Positions 1 to 9,500 of a stretch of DNA of 64,000 nt are shown here, one piece after another; the stretch's first letter is position 1; the number at the start of each line of letters is the position of its first letter. The notes under the pieces are model-generated. The model had not been told where the DNA came from. It saw only the letters and a program-made list of their open reading frames with translations, and made no database searches. This DNA is from Oxalicibacterium faecigallinarum (GTDB lineage Bacteria > Pseudomonadota > Gammaproteobacteria > Burkholderiales > Burkholderiaceae_D): the NCBI RefSeq assembly GCF_014635705.1, contig NZ_BMDI01000001.1, forward strand, positions 822,008-886,007, written 5' to 3'. A program made the position numbers and the translations under genes.

Positions 1-3000
1 GAACCCCATGCCAATGACACCAATATCGTAACGCCACTCATCACCCTGATAACCGACACCAACGTTGGTTCCGGAAGCACGCTGAGAAACTGGCGCCGCC
101 AGATTGGCCTGCGTCAGATCGACCGTACCGAATAGCGAGGCATCGTAAAAATCGGACGGCAGACTACCGGCGTCAAGATTGACTTTGTCGGCGTGCAGGA
201 AGGCATGTCCGTCGTAGCCGACCGGTATCCATGCGACCAATGGAATCTCGCGGCCACGGAAGGTCGATGTGCCATCCGACGAGGACTTGGACAGCAGATC
301 GAAACCCATCTCAATGCGAGGCTGGCGGCGCTCTTCTATTTCAAGAATTTCTCGGCGCGCGCGATCACGTGCCGTGTTTCCGCTGGATACCAGCATCGGC
401 AAATCGCTGGTCGTGCCGGATTCGCCAAGACTGCTGGCCATCCGCAGCCATGGTCGTTCCTGTCCGCTCACGACGCTTTCCGGCGGACGTGTGGTGTCTG
501 CGGGCAGTAAATCCAGCAAGACATCCGGGCGTGTCTGCGTTTGCACTTGCGGCTGCCCTGGTGCAATCGTCAGGGCTTCGCTCATTTTCAGGTACTGGAC
601 AGCCTGAGCATAATCCCGTTCGCCGCGCGCGGCGCGTCCCTGCAGAAACAGGATCTCCGCATTGTTTTCATGCCGTTGCGATAAATCAGCAAGCAGACGT
701 CGGGCAGATGCATAGTCGTCAATGCGGATCAACAGACGGGCCACATCCAGTCTGCCTTGCAAGTCGTCGGCGCGCGTCATGCCCATCAGCTCCACAGCTT
801 CTTCACGTGCCTGCCGTCGTTCGCGGGCATCGTAATAGGCGATTGCCAGATCATTCCGCACGCTCACGTCATCTGGGTGACGCGCCTTCAATTCCTTCAG
901 TATCGGAATCGCCTTTTCCGGCTGACGTACGATCAACCACTGCCGCGCAACCGTACGCTGCGAACTCTCGTTTTGCTCGCCCTCGGCACGTTGCGCGACA
1001 CGATAACGCGCATCGCCCATCATGCCGGCATCCACCATACGGACCAGATCCCGATCCAGCATGGCATTGCGAATCTCGCGCAAGCGCGCTGCACTGGAGG
1101 ATGCGGCATCACCTGTACTCTGTTGGGCAATCACTTCTTCAAGCTGTGGCAGGAAAGCAGTCAGTTCCGCATCCTTGCCAGCACGATCCAGCAGTGAGGC
1201 GTAGTACAACTGATCATCGGCCGGGCTCGACGGCCGCAAACGTGACTTCATCAAGGCCAGTCCGCGATCTGGCTGATCGAAAGAGAACCAGGCTTCAGCC
1301 ACTTGCTCGGTTGCGCCCATGCCAGGCTGCGCAGCAGCAATCCGTTCGGCATCGGCCATGATGCGGCGTACTTCCTCCACATCGCCCTGTGCCATCGCCG
1401 CGCGTGCCTGCGCAACGGCAAGATTCATGACGGCCCGTACTTCCGTATCCTTCATGCCTTGCGTGCGTTCCTTCTCGGGGATCACGGCCAGTTCCTGCAA
1501 GGCGCGCTGATTGTCTCCCTGACTGATGAGATTGAGCGCATTTGCATAACGCATATCTGCCGCTCTGGGTGCCAGAGCAACGCCGTCGTCCATGACCTTG
1601 CGTGCCAATTCGGGCAGACTCAGGTTGTCATACAGGCGCGCCAGTGCAAAACGATTCCAGGCATTGTCCGGCTGCAGGACAATCGCATTTTCCAGTGCCT
1701 GAATCGCGTGACTTGGACGCCCGGCGGCGATGTAATTGTCGGCCTCTTCCCTAAGCAAATCGGCGCGCACATCGGCATATCTGCCTTCTTGCTTGGGATA
1801 ACGTCTGGCAAATGCATCCAGCATGGCATTGGCTTCATCACGTCTGTCGCTGCGTGCCAGCAAGCTGACCAGTCCGCGCAAGGCGCGACTGTTATCCGGT
1901 TCACGCTGCAACGCAGTGCGGAACAGTTTTTCCGCATCTCTGGCATCACCCGCTTCAAGCCGAATGTTTGCCAGCAGGGTCAGCGCATCCGCATCATTGG
2001 CGCGCAGATTCAGCGCGTTGCGCACCATCGCTTCTGCTTCCAGCAAACGCTGCTGCTCCAGCAATTCATCCGCGGCTCGCATGTGTTGCGAGAATCGGGC
2101 GGATACAATCATGTTGCGCCATTCACGACTGCCGCCAGGCGTCGCGCGGTCAGCACGCGCAAACCAACTCTCTGCAGCGGCATGATCACCACGCTTGAAC
2201 GCAATCATGCCCAGATTGCCCAAAATGACCGGATCATCAGAACGCGTGCGCAACAAGCGCTGTAATTGCGTTTCTGCTGTGGTCAGATCGCCTTTGTTCA
2301 GCGCTTCCAGCGCGCGACCTCGTGCCACGATCTGTGGATCGCTTGATTGTTCATCGCCATAGATGGCGGCGCCACCCACTGCAGCAACCTTGCGCTCGTC
2401 TTCGGCGTTGCGCTGGACCGTCGCGATTTGCGACACCATCGCCTGATCGTCGGGGAATACTTCGAGATAACGGCGAATCGCTGCAACGGCACGCGCATCA
2501 TTCGGCAGTCGATACAGGTTAAGGCGCCATGCATCCTGCAGGCGACGCGTGTTAATGCCGGGCGCACGGGCAAGCGACTCATAGCCGCTGATGGCGGCGT
2601 ATCGATTCTCGTAACTGTTGGCAAGCAGATTCAGTTGCCCGAGCCGGTAACGGACATCCCCGGTTTCCCGAAACAGTGCTCCCAGCGCAGCAGCAGACGA
2701 TGCAGCATTACGTGGCGCGCTGCCGATGATACTGTGATATTCAAGGGCCGCTTCGCCACGCGGTGGTCCATCCGGATACAGTTGTCGCAGCAGCTTTTCT
2801 GCCTCGTCAATCTGCCCGGCACGCGCCAGCAGCCGCATGCGCGCGACTGTTTCCTTGTCGTAGGTTGCCAGTCGATAGCTGTTACGCAGATCCGCCAGCA
2901 AGGGACTGGTTGGCGCGCTCTTTTCCAGTTGCTGCAGATAGCGCAGAGCTTCCTGCGGCCGATTGCTGCGTAACTCCATCTCACCCAGCATCGCCAGCAC

Positions 3001-3198
3001 CGCCGGCGAGTTGGGTTGAATCAGCAAAGCCTTCAGCAGGAATTCGCGCGCGATATCCGGCCTGTCCTTGCCATCCCACAAGGTGGCGGCTTGCAGCAGC
3101 GACTGCACATTGTCGTTTTGCGACGCGGCGAAGGACAACATGGGAACACTGGCTGCTCCTGCCATCACCATCGCCAGCAGCACCGAACGTAACTTCAT
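1..3198 (-). CDS. bcsC: Cellulose synthase outer-membrane/TPR subunit BcsC (3' end outside window)
   Basis: BcsC carries the periplasmic TPR scaffold and outer-membrane barrel through which the cellulose chain leaves the cell. The visible 1066 codons stay open down to position 1. They begin with a signal peptide (MKLRSVLLAMVMAGAASV..., cleavage after ...LSFA, about residue 24), followed by long TPR-like alanine/leucine-rich helical repeats. At the window edge the translation reads ...WRYDIGVIGMGF, which resembles the start of the BcsC barrel domain, so roughly the last 200-250 residues lie outside. The start ATG overlaps the bcsZ stop by 4 bases (ATGA) and has a strong ribosome site (GGAGGGG), so it is translationally coupled to bcsZ. 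I spot-checked the frame at several places and found no break. Confidence 0.9.
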   Translation of the reverse strand, partial: MKLRSVLLAMVMAGAASVPMLSFAASQNDNVQSLLQAATLWDGKDRPDIAREFLLKALLIQPNSPAVLAMLGEMELRSNRPQEALRYLQQLEKSAPTSPLLADLRNSYRLATYDKETVARMRLLARAGQIDEAEKLLRQLYPDGPPRGEAALEYHSIIGSAPRNAASSAAALGALFRETGDVRYRLGQLNLLANSYENRYAAISGYESLARAPGINTRRLQDAWRLNLYRLPNDARAVAAIRRYLEVFPDDQAMVSQIATVQRNAEDERKVAAVGGAAIYGDEQSSDPQIVARGRALEALNKGDLTTAETQLQRLLRTRSDDPVILGNLGMIAFKRGDHAAAESWFARADRATPGGSREWRNMIVSARFSQHMRAADELLEQQRLLEAEAMVRNALNLRANDADALTLLANIRLEAGDARDAEKLFRTALQREPDNSRALRGLVSLLARSDRRDEANAMLDAFARRYPKQEGRYADVRADLLREEADNYIAAGRPSHAIQALENAIVLQPDNAWNRFALARLYDNLSLPELARKVMDDGVALAPRAADMRYANALNLISQGDNQRALQELAVIPEKERTQGMKDTEVRAVMNLAVAQARAAMAQGDVEEVRRIMADAERIAAAQPGMGATEQVAEAWFSFDQPDRGLALMKSRLRPSSPADDQLYYASLLDRAGKDAELTAFLPQLEEVIAQQSTGDAASSSAARLREIRNAMLDRDLVRMVDAGMMGDARYRVAQRAEGEQNESSQRTVARQWLIVRQPEKAIPILKELKARHPDDVSVRNDLAIAYYDARERRQAREEAVELMGMTRADDLQGRLDVARLLIRIDDYASARRLLADLSQRHENNAEILFLQGRAARGERDYAQAVQYLKMSEALTIAPGQPQVQTQTRPDVLLDLLPADTTRPPESVVSGQERPWLRMASSLGESGTTSDLPMLVSSGNTARDRARREILEIEERRQPRIEMGFDLLSKSSSDGTSTFRGREIPLVAWIPVGYDGHAFLHADKVNLDAGSLPSDFYDASLFGTVDLTQANLAAPVSQRASGTNVGVGYQGDEWRYDIGVIGMGF

Positions 3199-4382
3199 CG
3201 ACACCCCTCCCACATCGGTTTGAGATGTCCGCTTCGCTTGAATACATAGCGCTGCTCGCGCCAGCCAAGCCCGAACAGACCAAGCACTTGCCCGTAATAG
3301 GAGTCGGCGGCAATCGGGCTGGCTTGCAGCCGTTGTAGCTGCTGCGTCACTGCCTCGGTGCGTCCAGACGCCGCCAGGAACGGCAGCATGGCAGCCGAGA
3401 AGCCCGGCGGCCCGGCACGATTGGACCTGCCGGTCTGAATATTGACGGACTCGGGCGGATAGCCTTGCTGCTCCACCAGATTGGCCATCGGCGCAAACCG
3501 GTCCAACAGACGCTGTCTGTCTTCACTCTCGTGCGCCAGCATGCCTGCCCACAGATAAACCCGGATCGCGTTGTACGCACCCTCGCCTTTTTCATCGCCT
3601 TCGGTATCGATGCGAAAGCCCTTGTCCTGCTCGTAAATGATCCAGTCCGGCGAGTAACCCTGTTCAGCTGATTCGAAAATGATGCGCCGTGAAGACTGAA
3701 GCAACTTTGCCCAACGCGTGTCTTTGCCGACCTCGGCAAACCACTGCATCAGTTGCAGCGGCATGTAGCTGGGATTCAGACGCCAGCTGGTCGGACTCAG
3801 CGTAAAGCCGATCGGTCCCGGCAACAGCGTCAGTCCCAGTCCCGGAATATTCGCCGTTTCTTCACGCAAAATGCGACTGGCCATTAAGGAGGACAGGGCG
3901 ATGTAACGACGGTTGTCCCACAACCGCCCTGCCTCACCCAGCGCATAGGCAATCCACAAATCAGAATCAGAGGCGGCGTTGCTATCGATCACGCCCCATT
4001 GACCTTCCTTGTTTTTTCCCCATAACCATGCGGGCAGACGCGCGGTCAGATCACCATCGGCAAGATTGTTCTCAGTCCAGTTCAGGACCTTTTCAAACAT
4101 CGGCTGATCGTTGGCCACCAATGCAAAAAACAAGGCATAGGACTGGCCTTCCGATGTCGTGCCTTCGGTTTCCAGACTGGCATCGATGACGCGACCGTCA
4201 CGTGAGATGAAATTCCATTTAAAGGCTTCCCATGCCGGCCACTTTTGTTTGCATGAGATCGCCGTCGCATCCATGGCGACCGAGGACGGCAGCATGGCAC
4301 CCGTGAGCAAGGCACCGAATCCTCCACCGAGTTGGCGCAGGACCCGACGACGCGGCATGGACATCCTCAGTTCACGCAACAT
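3195..4382 (-). CDS. bcsZ: Periplasmic endo-1,4-beta-glucanase BcsZ (GH8)
   Basis: This is the glycoside hydrolase family 8 cellulase that trims cellulose during secretion. The segment TTSEGQSYALFFALVAND (about residues 76-93) contains the conserved general-acid glutamate of GH8 cellulases, and later blocks such as SDLWIAYAL and GAYNAIRVYLW are also typical. About 395 residues, normal for the family. The ATG at 4382 overlaps the bcsB stop by one base. An alternative ATG at 4358 has a better ribosome site (GAGGA, 5-base spacing) and would begin MPRRRVLRQLGGGFG. That N-terminus has adjacent arginines before a hydrophobic stretch and looks like a twin-arginine signal rather than a plain Sec signal. 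Middle gene of bcsB-bcsZ-bcsC. Product certain, start uncertain. Confidence 0.92.
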   Translation of the reverse strand: MLRELRMSMPRRRVLRQLGGGFGALLTGAMLPSSVAMDATAISCKQKWPAWEAFKWNFISRDGRVIDASLETEGTTSEGQSYALFFALVANDQPMFEKVLNWTENNLADGDLTARLPAWLWGKNKEGQWGVIDSNAASDSDLWIAYALGEAGRLWDNRRYIALSSLMASRILREETANIPGLGLTLLPGPIGFTLSPTSWRLNPSYMPLQLMQWFAEVGKDTRWAKLLQSSRRIIFESAEQGYSPDWIIYEQDKGFRIDTEGDEKGEGAYNAIRVYLWAGMLAHESEDRQRLLDRFAPMANLVEQQGYPPESVNIQTGRSNRAGPPGFSAAMLPFLAASGRTEAVTQQLQRLQASPIAADSYYGQVLGLFGLGWREQRYVFKRSGHLKPMWEGCR

Positions 4383-6658
4383 CAATCCTTTTTATTCTGT
4401 TGCAGGCGACGCGCCGCAATGCCACGCAAGGTACGGAAGGCAAACAGGGAAACCAGAATCGCTACAAAAATGCCGAGCACGGCAACCAGGAAAGGATGAT
4501 TGTTGAAGTAGAACCAGATCCAGCGCCACCATGGCAGATGGCCGACATAATAGACATCGTTGGAAGTACGGAAACTCTGCACTTCCGCGCCGCCAATCAA
4601 CGCCAGATCACCGCGCACACTCCGCATTTTGCCCGGATCCTGAATCGCATTGAGGGCATCCGGCAAAAGATCCGCACTGGTCGCCGTCAATGCCACGACG
4701 CTGCGACCACTGCTGATCGGCGACTGAAAGCCAAGGATCGCGGCCAGCGGGCCATCGCCAGTCCAGGTCGATGTGGCGCCCAGAATCGGTGCCGGCTTGC
4801 GCCCCAAGCCAAACCAGTCATAGAACGCATTGACCGCACCACTCAATGGCGCAAAACTGCGCTCGGTCGCCCGGATCAGGGCCGGCATCGACTTGCCCCA
4901 CTTTTCGAGCACATTGCTGGCGGTGCCATCCGAAATCAGCAGGATGTCGGTATCACCCACATTGTCCAGATCACGCGTATTGACCAGCTTGAAGTAAGTG
5001 GCAGGCGCGCCCGTCGAGGCACCCATGCTGCCCATCACGCCCAGAAAGGTCGAAAGTTCGGCCAGTTTCGGCTGGTCGGAAATCACCACCGTGGTCTCGG
5101 CCAGATCGGCAAATTTGGTGAACGGAAAACCATTGTTGGCAAAGAAGCTCAGATTCGGCATGGCCGCATAGTGATCGAAGCGCGATAGATCCAGTGTGGA
5201 GTCGGGATCGATCTCGGCACGATTTTCACTCAGATTAGTCGCCCGGCAATGGCCGGAATCCGATGGTGGCATATCGAATCGGAAGTACAGACGATTATTG
5301 CTGCCGATCCGGAATGCCGGGATGTTGATATCGCTATGCGCCGATGCCATGTCCTCGCCAAGAATCGGCAGTTGCAGACGGCTCGCACCGTCCCGACGCT
5401 GATTGCCAAGCAAGATCGTATCGACATACTCGTCATTGATCTCCACATTCAGACGCGCCGTTTCGCCTTCGCGTACGGGTGTATGACGGTATTTCAGATT
5501 GATCAGCACACCCTTCGTGTCCCATCCGAACAGATCAGCCGGCATACGAGCATTCAGGGTCACGCCGCCCAGCGTGATACCGCGAGTCTGCAGATCAAAA
5601 GGATTTTTGACCAGTTCGCCAAAACGCACGGGACGACCGACCGGTATCCAGCGTGGCACATCGTAGGCGGCCTTACGTTTCGGATATTGCAGATCCTTGA
5701 CCGTCATGCTGGCACCCGTCATGGCTGCCTTGCCCAAGGTAATCGCATCTGCTGCCAGTTGCAGATCCGCCGCATCGCGCCCGAGAATCAGCAGCAGCTT
5801 TTGTCCCGGCTGTGTCGGATGCGCCACCATCGAAATCGTTGGCCCATTGACCGGTGCAATGTTCGGCAAATAGGCGGGACGATGCGCATTGGTCAAAAAC
5901 ACAATCGCATGCTTGTTCGGCAAACTGTTCAGGAAGGTCGGAAAGCGTGCCTGACGGTAATCCGCATGACTGCCAAACCATGACGCCAGCACACCCGCCG
6001 CCCGCAACGTCGCCAGGTCCGGCGTGCCATCAAAGACGAAGGGCAGATTCAGCCGGCTGTTGTCACGTGCATCGAAGAACGGTGCCGGAAAGATGGCAAG
6101 ATCATTGGTCAGCGTGGCTGACTGATATTCCATCTCCAGCGTGCTTTCATTGCTGATCGTGGCCCACAGGCTGGAATGGAATGGCGATTCGCATTCCATC
6201 GTGTAGTGACCGATCAACTGTATCCGCAGCTTGTTGTAGTCCGTCATGTAACGCGGATCGAGATCCAGCACCACACGCTGTGGTGCCAGCACCGTCTCGC
6301 GTGTGACGGGCACAATCTGCACGATCTCATCGTTGATGAAAACCTTGAGATGCGAAATCCCCGGCAACAATGCCGGTGACAAGGTGTAGCTGAGATTGAG
6401 CCTTGCTTTGGCCACGACTTCATCGAGACGCACGCTGAAGCCGATCTCGCCGGCACCATCGATGCCCCGCAGTTCCATCGGACGCGCCATCCCCAACCGC
6501 CTCAATGTGGTGGATGTTTTGCGTAATGAAGTGGAGGTCGCTGCTTGTTCAGAATAATCATTGCTTTCATCGCCAAAACCTTGCGCCCATGCCGGCATGG
6601 CAACGCCGATCAACAAAGCCAGGGTGATAAAAGACTTACCGAGAGAAATTGGTCGCAT
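4382..6658 (-). CDS. bcsB: Cellulose synthase regulatory subunit BcsB
   Basis: BcsB is the periplasmic, membrane-anchored partner of the BcsA synthase and guides the glucan across the periplasm. The ATG at 6658 gives a clean Sec signal (MRPISLGKSFITLALLIGVAM, cleavage after AWA). An upstream in-frame TTG at 6688 would spoil it, so I chose the ATG, although it lacks a clear Shine-Dalgarno sequence. The body (about 758 residues) has the tandem carbohydrate-binding/flavodoxin-like character of BcsB, and a C-terminal membrane helix (WWRWIWFYFNNHPFLVAVLG onward) precedes a basic tail. It is the first gene of the bcsBZC operon; the gene upstream is hemN, not bcsA. Confidence 0.93.
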   Translation of the reverse strand: MRPISLGKSFITLALLIGVAMPAWAQGFGDESNDYSEQAATSTSLRKTSTTLRRLGMARPMELRGIDGAGEIGFSVRLDEVVAKARLNLSYTLSPALLPGISHLKVFINDEIVQIVPVTRETVLAPQRVVLDLDPRYMTDYNKLRIQLIGHYTMECESPFHSSLWATISNESTLEMEYQSATLTNDLAIFPAPFFDARDNSRLNLPFVFDGTPDLATLRAAGVLASWFGSHADYRQARFPTFLNSLPNKHAIVFLTNAHRPAYLPNIAPVNGPTISMVAHPTQPGQKLLLILGRDAADLQLAADAITLGKAAMTGASMTVKDLQYPKRKAAYDVPRWIPVGRPVRFGELVKNPFDLQTRGITLGGVTLNARMPADLFGWDTKGVLINLKYRHTPVREGETARLNVEINDEYVDTILLGNQRRDGASRLQLPILGEDMASAHSDINIPAFRIGSNNRLYFRFDMPPSDSGHCRATNLSENRAEIDPDSTLDLSRFDHYAAMPNLSFFANNGFPFTKFADLAETTVVISDQPKLAELSTFLGVMGSMGASTGAPATYFKLVNTRDLDNVGDTDILLISDGTASNVLEKWGKSMPALIRATERSFAPLSGAVNAFYDWFGLGRKPAPILGATSTWTGDGPLAAILGFQSPISSGRSVVALTATSADLLPDALNAIQDPGKMRSVRGDLALIGGAEVQSFRTSNDVYYVGHLPWWRWIWFYFNNHPFLVAVLGIFVAILVSLFAFRTLRGIAARRLQQNKKD

Positions 6659-6977
6659 AAAGTGAATGAATTGTCGTTCAGGTCGCAATCAACATCGCTT
6701 ACATGCACATCAGAAACGTCTGTTCTTTATTGATCGTTCTTGAATAAACAGCTTTCTGCCGCGCAAGATCACTCCGGTATATAGAGCGATACTGCCTCGA
6801 TTGTATGCAGAGAAACAAAAATCTTCACTAATTAATTTAACGAATTTCTATTAACAAAATGCAATTACGTTGTTTATGGGAGATGCCAATCCAGCTGCAT
6901 AGGATGAAAGCCGCATGCAAACCTAATCTGCATGCGGCTTTCGATGGCGATGTGAGAAAAAATGGAAGGTCGTACGG
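6659..6977. promoter_or_regulatory. hemN-bcsB intergenic region with probable bcs promoter
   Basis: About 320 bases without a convincing gene. The hemN side holds a strong hairpin (6906-6942). The middle (about 6790-6870) is very AT-rich and the likely place for the bcsB promoter on the minus strand, but I cannot name a single -35/-10 pair with confidence. No open frame of useful length with a ribosome site is present, so no small BcsQ- or BcsR-like gene and no bcsA are hidden here. Confidence 0.4.
6906..6942 (-). terminator. Hairpin downstream of hemN
   Basis: Perfect 14-bp inverted repeat (GAAAGCCGCATGCA / TGCATGCGGCTTTC) with a 9-base loop, 36 bases past the hemN stop. There is no long T-run on either side, so intrinsic termination is plausible but not certain. 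Confidence 0.55.
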
Positions 6978-8426
6978 CTAAATCGTGCGCGAATAATTTT
7001 GCGGCGTTGGCGAAGTCGTATGCATCAGTCCGACGTCTTTTTCTGCGGTGCGCAGATGATGATCGAAAACCATGCAGATATTGCGGATTAACAATCTGCC
7101 TTTCGGTGTGACCGTGATCCAGTCTTCATCCATGACCAGCAAGCCGTTCTCTTCAAGGTGCTGCAACTCCAGCAGTTCCGTCCTGAAGTAACTGTTGAAG
7201 ACAATCGGATACGCCAGTTCGATTGCATGGATTGACAGCTCAAAATGGCACATCAGCATCTGGATCACGATCCGACGCAGCAGGTCGTCCATGCTCAGTC
7301 GCATACCGCGCACGATCGGTAATTCATTCTGCTCGATGCGATCGTAGTACTCATCGAGCGTTTTGGCGTTCTGGCTGTATGTCGCACCGACTGCACTGAT
7401 GGCGGAAACACCGCACGCAATCAGATCGGCTTCCGCATGGGTTGAGTAACCCTGAAAGTTGCGATGCAAGCGTCCCTGCCGTTGGGCAACAGCCAAATCA
7501 TCGGTCGGCTTGGCGAAATGATCCATGCCAATGTAAACATACCCCGCATCGGTCAGTCGCTGAATGCACAAGGCAAGCATCGCCAGCTTGGTATCGCCGA
7601 CCGGCAGATCGATATCGGCAATCCGGCGTTGCGGCTTGAACAGGTGCGGCATGTGTGCATAGTTGTAAACCGAGATACGATCGGGGTCGGCTGCAATCAC
7701 CTTGTCCAGCGTGCGCTGCATGGTTGCCAGATTCTGTTTGGGCAAACCGTAAATCAGATCGATACTCACCGAGCGAAAGCCCGCCTCACGCGCTGCAGCG
7801 ATCACGGCACGCGTTTCCTCTTCCGGCTGCACACGATTGACCGCCTTCTGTACCTCCGGATCAAAATCCTGCACACCCAGACTGATGCGATTGAATCCCT
7901 GATTACGCAAACTCAGCACGCGTTCACGCGAGACGGTGCGTGGATCAACCTCAATCGAAAATTCACCTTCCGCATCCGGCACAAACTCAAACCAGCGCTG
8001 TAGATGCGCCATCAGGTCACCCATCTGCCTGTCGTTGATATAGGTCGGCGTACCGCCACCAAAATGCAACTGTTCGACGCGATTGGCCCCTGCCAGCAAG
8101 CGCCCTTGCATATCGATCTCGCGTTTCAGATAACGCAGATAGGTCGCTGCCTTGCTGCGATCACGCGTCACAATCTTGTTACAGCCGCAGTAATAGCAGA
8201 CCGATTCGCAAAACGGGATATGGATATACAAGGACAACGGATGGACATTGCCGCGCGTAATCGCACCGTTTACCGCCTGCAGATAATCCCGATAGGCAAA
8301 CTCGGGCGTAAAGCGGTCAGCGGTCGGATATGAGGTATAGCGTGGTCCCTTGCGATCCAGCTTCTGGATGAGTGCCGCATCGAACTCGACATCCAGATTG
8401 TTCGTGATTGTGATCAGATCGGTCAT
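6978..8426 (-). CDS. hemN: Oxygen-independent coproporphyrinogen III oxidase HemN
   Basis: This radical SAM enzyme decarboxylates coproporphyrinogen III to protoporphyrinogen IX during anaerobic heme synthesis. The cluster motif PFCESVCYYCGC supplies C73, C77 and C80 for the 4Fe-4S centre, plus C82, as in E. coli HemN. The following FGGGTPT and the EVDPRTV block are also typical. 482 residues, slightly long because of short extensions at both ends. The ATG at 8426 has GGAG 6 bases upstream. The gene is divergent from a di-iron oxygen-binding protein gene. An FNR-type box (8503-8516) sits upstream of a TACACT -10 (8481-8476), predicting induction when oxygen is low. Confidence 0.96.
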   Translation of the reverse strand: MTDLITITNNLDVEFDAALIQKLDRKGPRYTSYPTADRFTPEFAYRDYLQAVNGAITRGNVHPLSLYIHIPFCESVCYYCGCNKIVTRDRSKAATYLRYLKREIDMQGRLLAGANRVEQLHFGGGTPTYINDRQMGDLMAHLQRWFEFVPDAEGEFSIEVDPRTVSRERVLSLRNQGFNRISLGVQDFDPEVQKAVNRVQPEEETRAVIAAAREAGFRSVSIDLIYGLPKQNLATMQRTLDKVIAADPDRISVYNYAHMPHLFKPQRRIADIDLPVGDTKLAMLALCIQRLTDAGYVYIGMDHFAKPTDDLAVAQRQGRLHRNFQGYSTHAEADLIACGVSAISAVGATYSQNAKTLDEYYDRIEQNELPIVRGMRLSMDDLLRRIVIQMLMCHFELSIHAIELAYPIVFNSYFRTELLELQHLEENGLLVMDEDWITVTPKGRLLIRNICMVFDHHLRTAEKDVGLMHTTSPTPQNYSRTI

Positions 8427-8502
8427 GCATGGCTCCGTAGTCAGGTCGGTGTCGATACTTACGACCCATGCATGCAGTGTAGGGACAGCCCTGCACGACC
8501 CA

Positions 8503-8516
8503 TTGATTTACATCAA
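8503..8516 (-). promoter_or_regulatory. FNR/Anr-type box for hemN
   Basis: TTGATTTACATCAA is a perfect match to TTGAT-N4-ATCAA. A -10-like TACACT lies at 8481-8476 on the minus strand, so the box centre falls near -41.5 of a start predicted around 8468. That is the class II activator position for FNR-family proteins. Confidence 0.85.
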
Positions 8517-8546
8517 AAACGCCAAAGAGACAGGAGCGACCGGACT

Positions 8547-8560
8547 TTGATGTAAATCAA
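8547..8560 (+). promoter_or_regulatory. FNR/Anr-type box for the di-iron protein gene
   Basis: TTGATGTAAATCAA is a second perfect TTGAT-N4-ATCAA site. A -10-like GATAAT at 8583-8588 predicts a start near 8595 and puts the box centre near -41.5. It is a near mirror image of the hemN arrangement, with the two box centres 44 bp apart. Confidence 0.85.
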
Positions 8561-8635
8561 CGGACAAGAGTGTCAGCGATTCGATAATCCATCAGCGCGT
8601 GCTGGAGGCGTAAAGACTTATGGATCAGGACAACT

Positions 8636-9424
8636 ATGGCAATCGAACTATTCAATAACGGCAGGCATATCTGCCTGATGTTTTCCGATCTGGCGGATGA
8701 AGATGGCGAATCGGTACAGTCGAATCAGTTCCTCATTGTGGAAGGCGATAACGGCATCCTGCTTGATCCTGGAGGCGTGCTGACCTACAACGAACTCTAC
8801 ATGGCGATGAGCAAATACTTTCCACCCAAGCAACTGCAGTACATCTTTGCCTCTCATGCCGATCCCGACATCATTGCGTCGCTGCCACGCTGGCTCAACG
8901 GTTCGCAAACCAAGTTACTGATTTCCCGTATCTGGTCCCGCTTCGTTCCTCATTTCTGCCCGCAAGGAAAAACCGAAGACCGCATCATTGCCCTGCCGGA
9001 TGAAGGCACACTGTTTCCTTTCGGCACCACGACTTTTCAAATATTGCCGGCGCACTTCCTGCATGCCGAGGGCAACTTGCAGTTCTACGACCCGACCAGC
9101 CGCATTCTGTTTTCCGGCGACATGGGTGCGTCGATGATGAAGCCTGAGCATGCGGCCGCCATCGTCACCGACTTCGACAGCCATGTCCCGTACATGAAAG
9201 GCTTTCATACACGCTACATGGTATCGAACAAGGTTTGCCGGTACTGGGCAGCGATGGTCCGGGAAATCGATCCTGAATGGATCGTGCCGCAACATGGCGC
9301 GCCGATGAAAGGTCGCCAGGTCATTACCAGATTTCTCGACTGGATCGATACGCTGGACTGTGGTGTCGACCTCATGACGCGCAGCATGTACATGCCGCCA
9401 CACAAGGTCAGCATTGCGCTCTGA
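8636..9424 (+). CDS. Oxygen-binding di-iron (ODP/flavodiiron-like) MBL-fold protein
   Basis: 262 residues with a metallo-beta-lactamase fold resembling the di-iron domain of flavodiiron proteins. Visible metal-site motifs are HADPD (H74, D76, D78), [10 protein letters not shown] (H140), FSGDMG (D162) and PQHGAP (H220). There is no flavodoxin or rubredoxin domain, so it matches stand-alone oxygen-binding di-iron proteins rather than complete flavodiiron reductases. Expected role is oxygen or NO sensing or detoxification in the cytoplasm; whether it acts as an enzyme or a sensor cannot be told from sequence. Divergent from hemN with its own FNR-type box. Monocistronic by spacing: the next gene starts 77 bases downstream. 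Confidence 0.85.
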   Translation: MAIELFNNGRHICLMFSDLADEDGESVQSNQFLIVEGDNGILLDPGGVLTYNELYMAMSKYFPPKQLQYIFASHADPDIIASLPRWLNGSQTKLLISRIWSRFVPHFCPQGKTEDRIIALPDEGTLFPFGTTTFQILPAHFLHAEGNLQFYDPTSRILFSGDMGASMMKPEHAAAIVTDFDSHVPYMKGFHTRYMVSNKVCRYWAAMVREIDPEWIVPQHGAPMKGRQVITRFLDWIDTLDCGVDLMTRSMYMPPHKVSIAL

Positions 9425-9500
9425 CCGATCCGGACGCTCCGCGGCAGGCTTTCATGCATCGCATTACAATGCTGTGGATCAACAGCACATTGGAGTTCGC

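Noticed and set aside
231-3338. Long plus-strand open frames opposite bcsC
   Set aside because: They are shadows of the minus-strand TPR gene, whose translation gives a signal peptide, repeats and a barrel start; the plus frames have no ribosome sites or recognisable domains.
4400-5983. Plus-strand open frames opposite bcsB
   Set aside because: Compositional shadows with basic, low-complexity translations; BcsB is unmistakable on the other strand.
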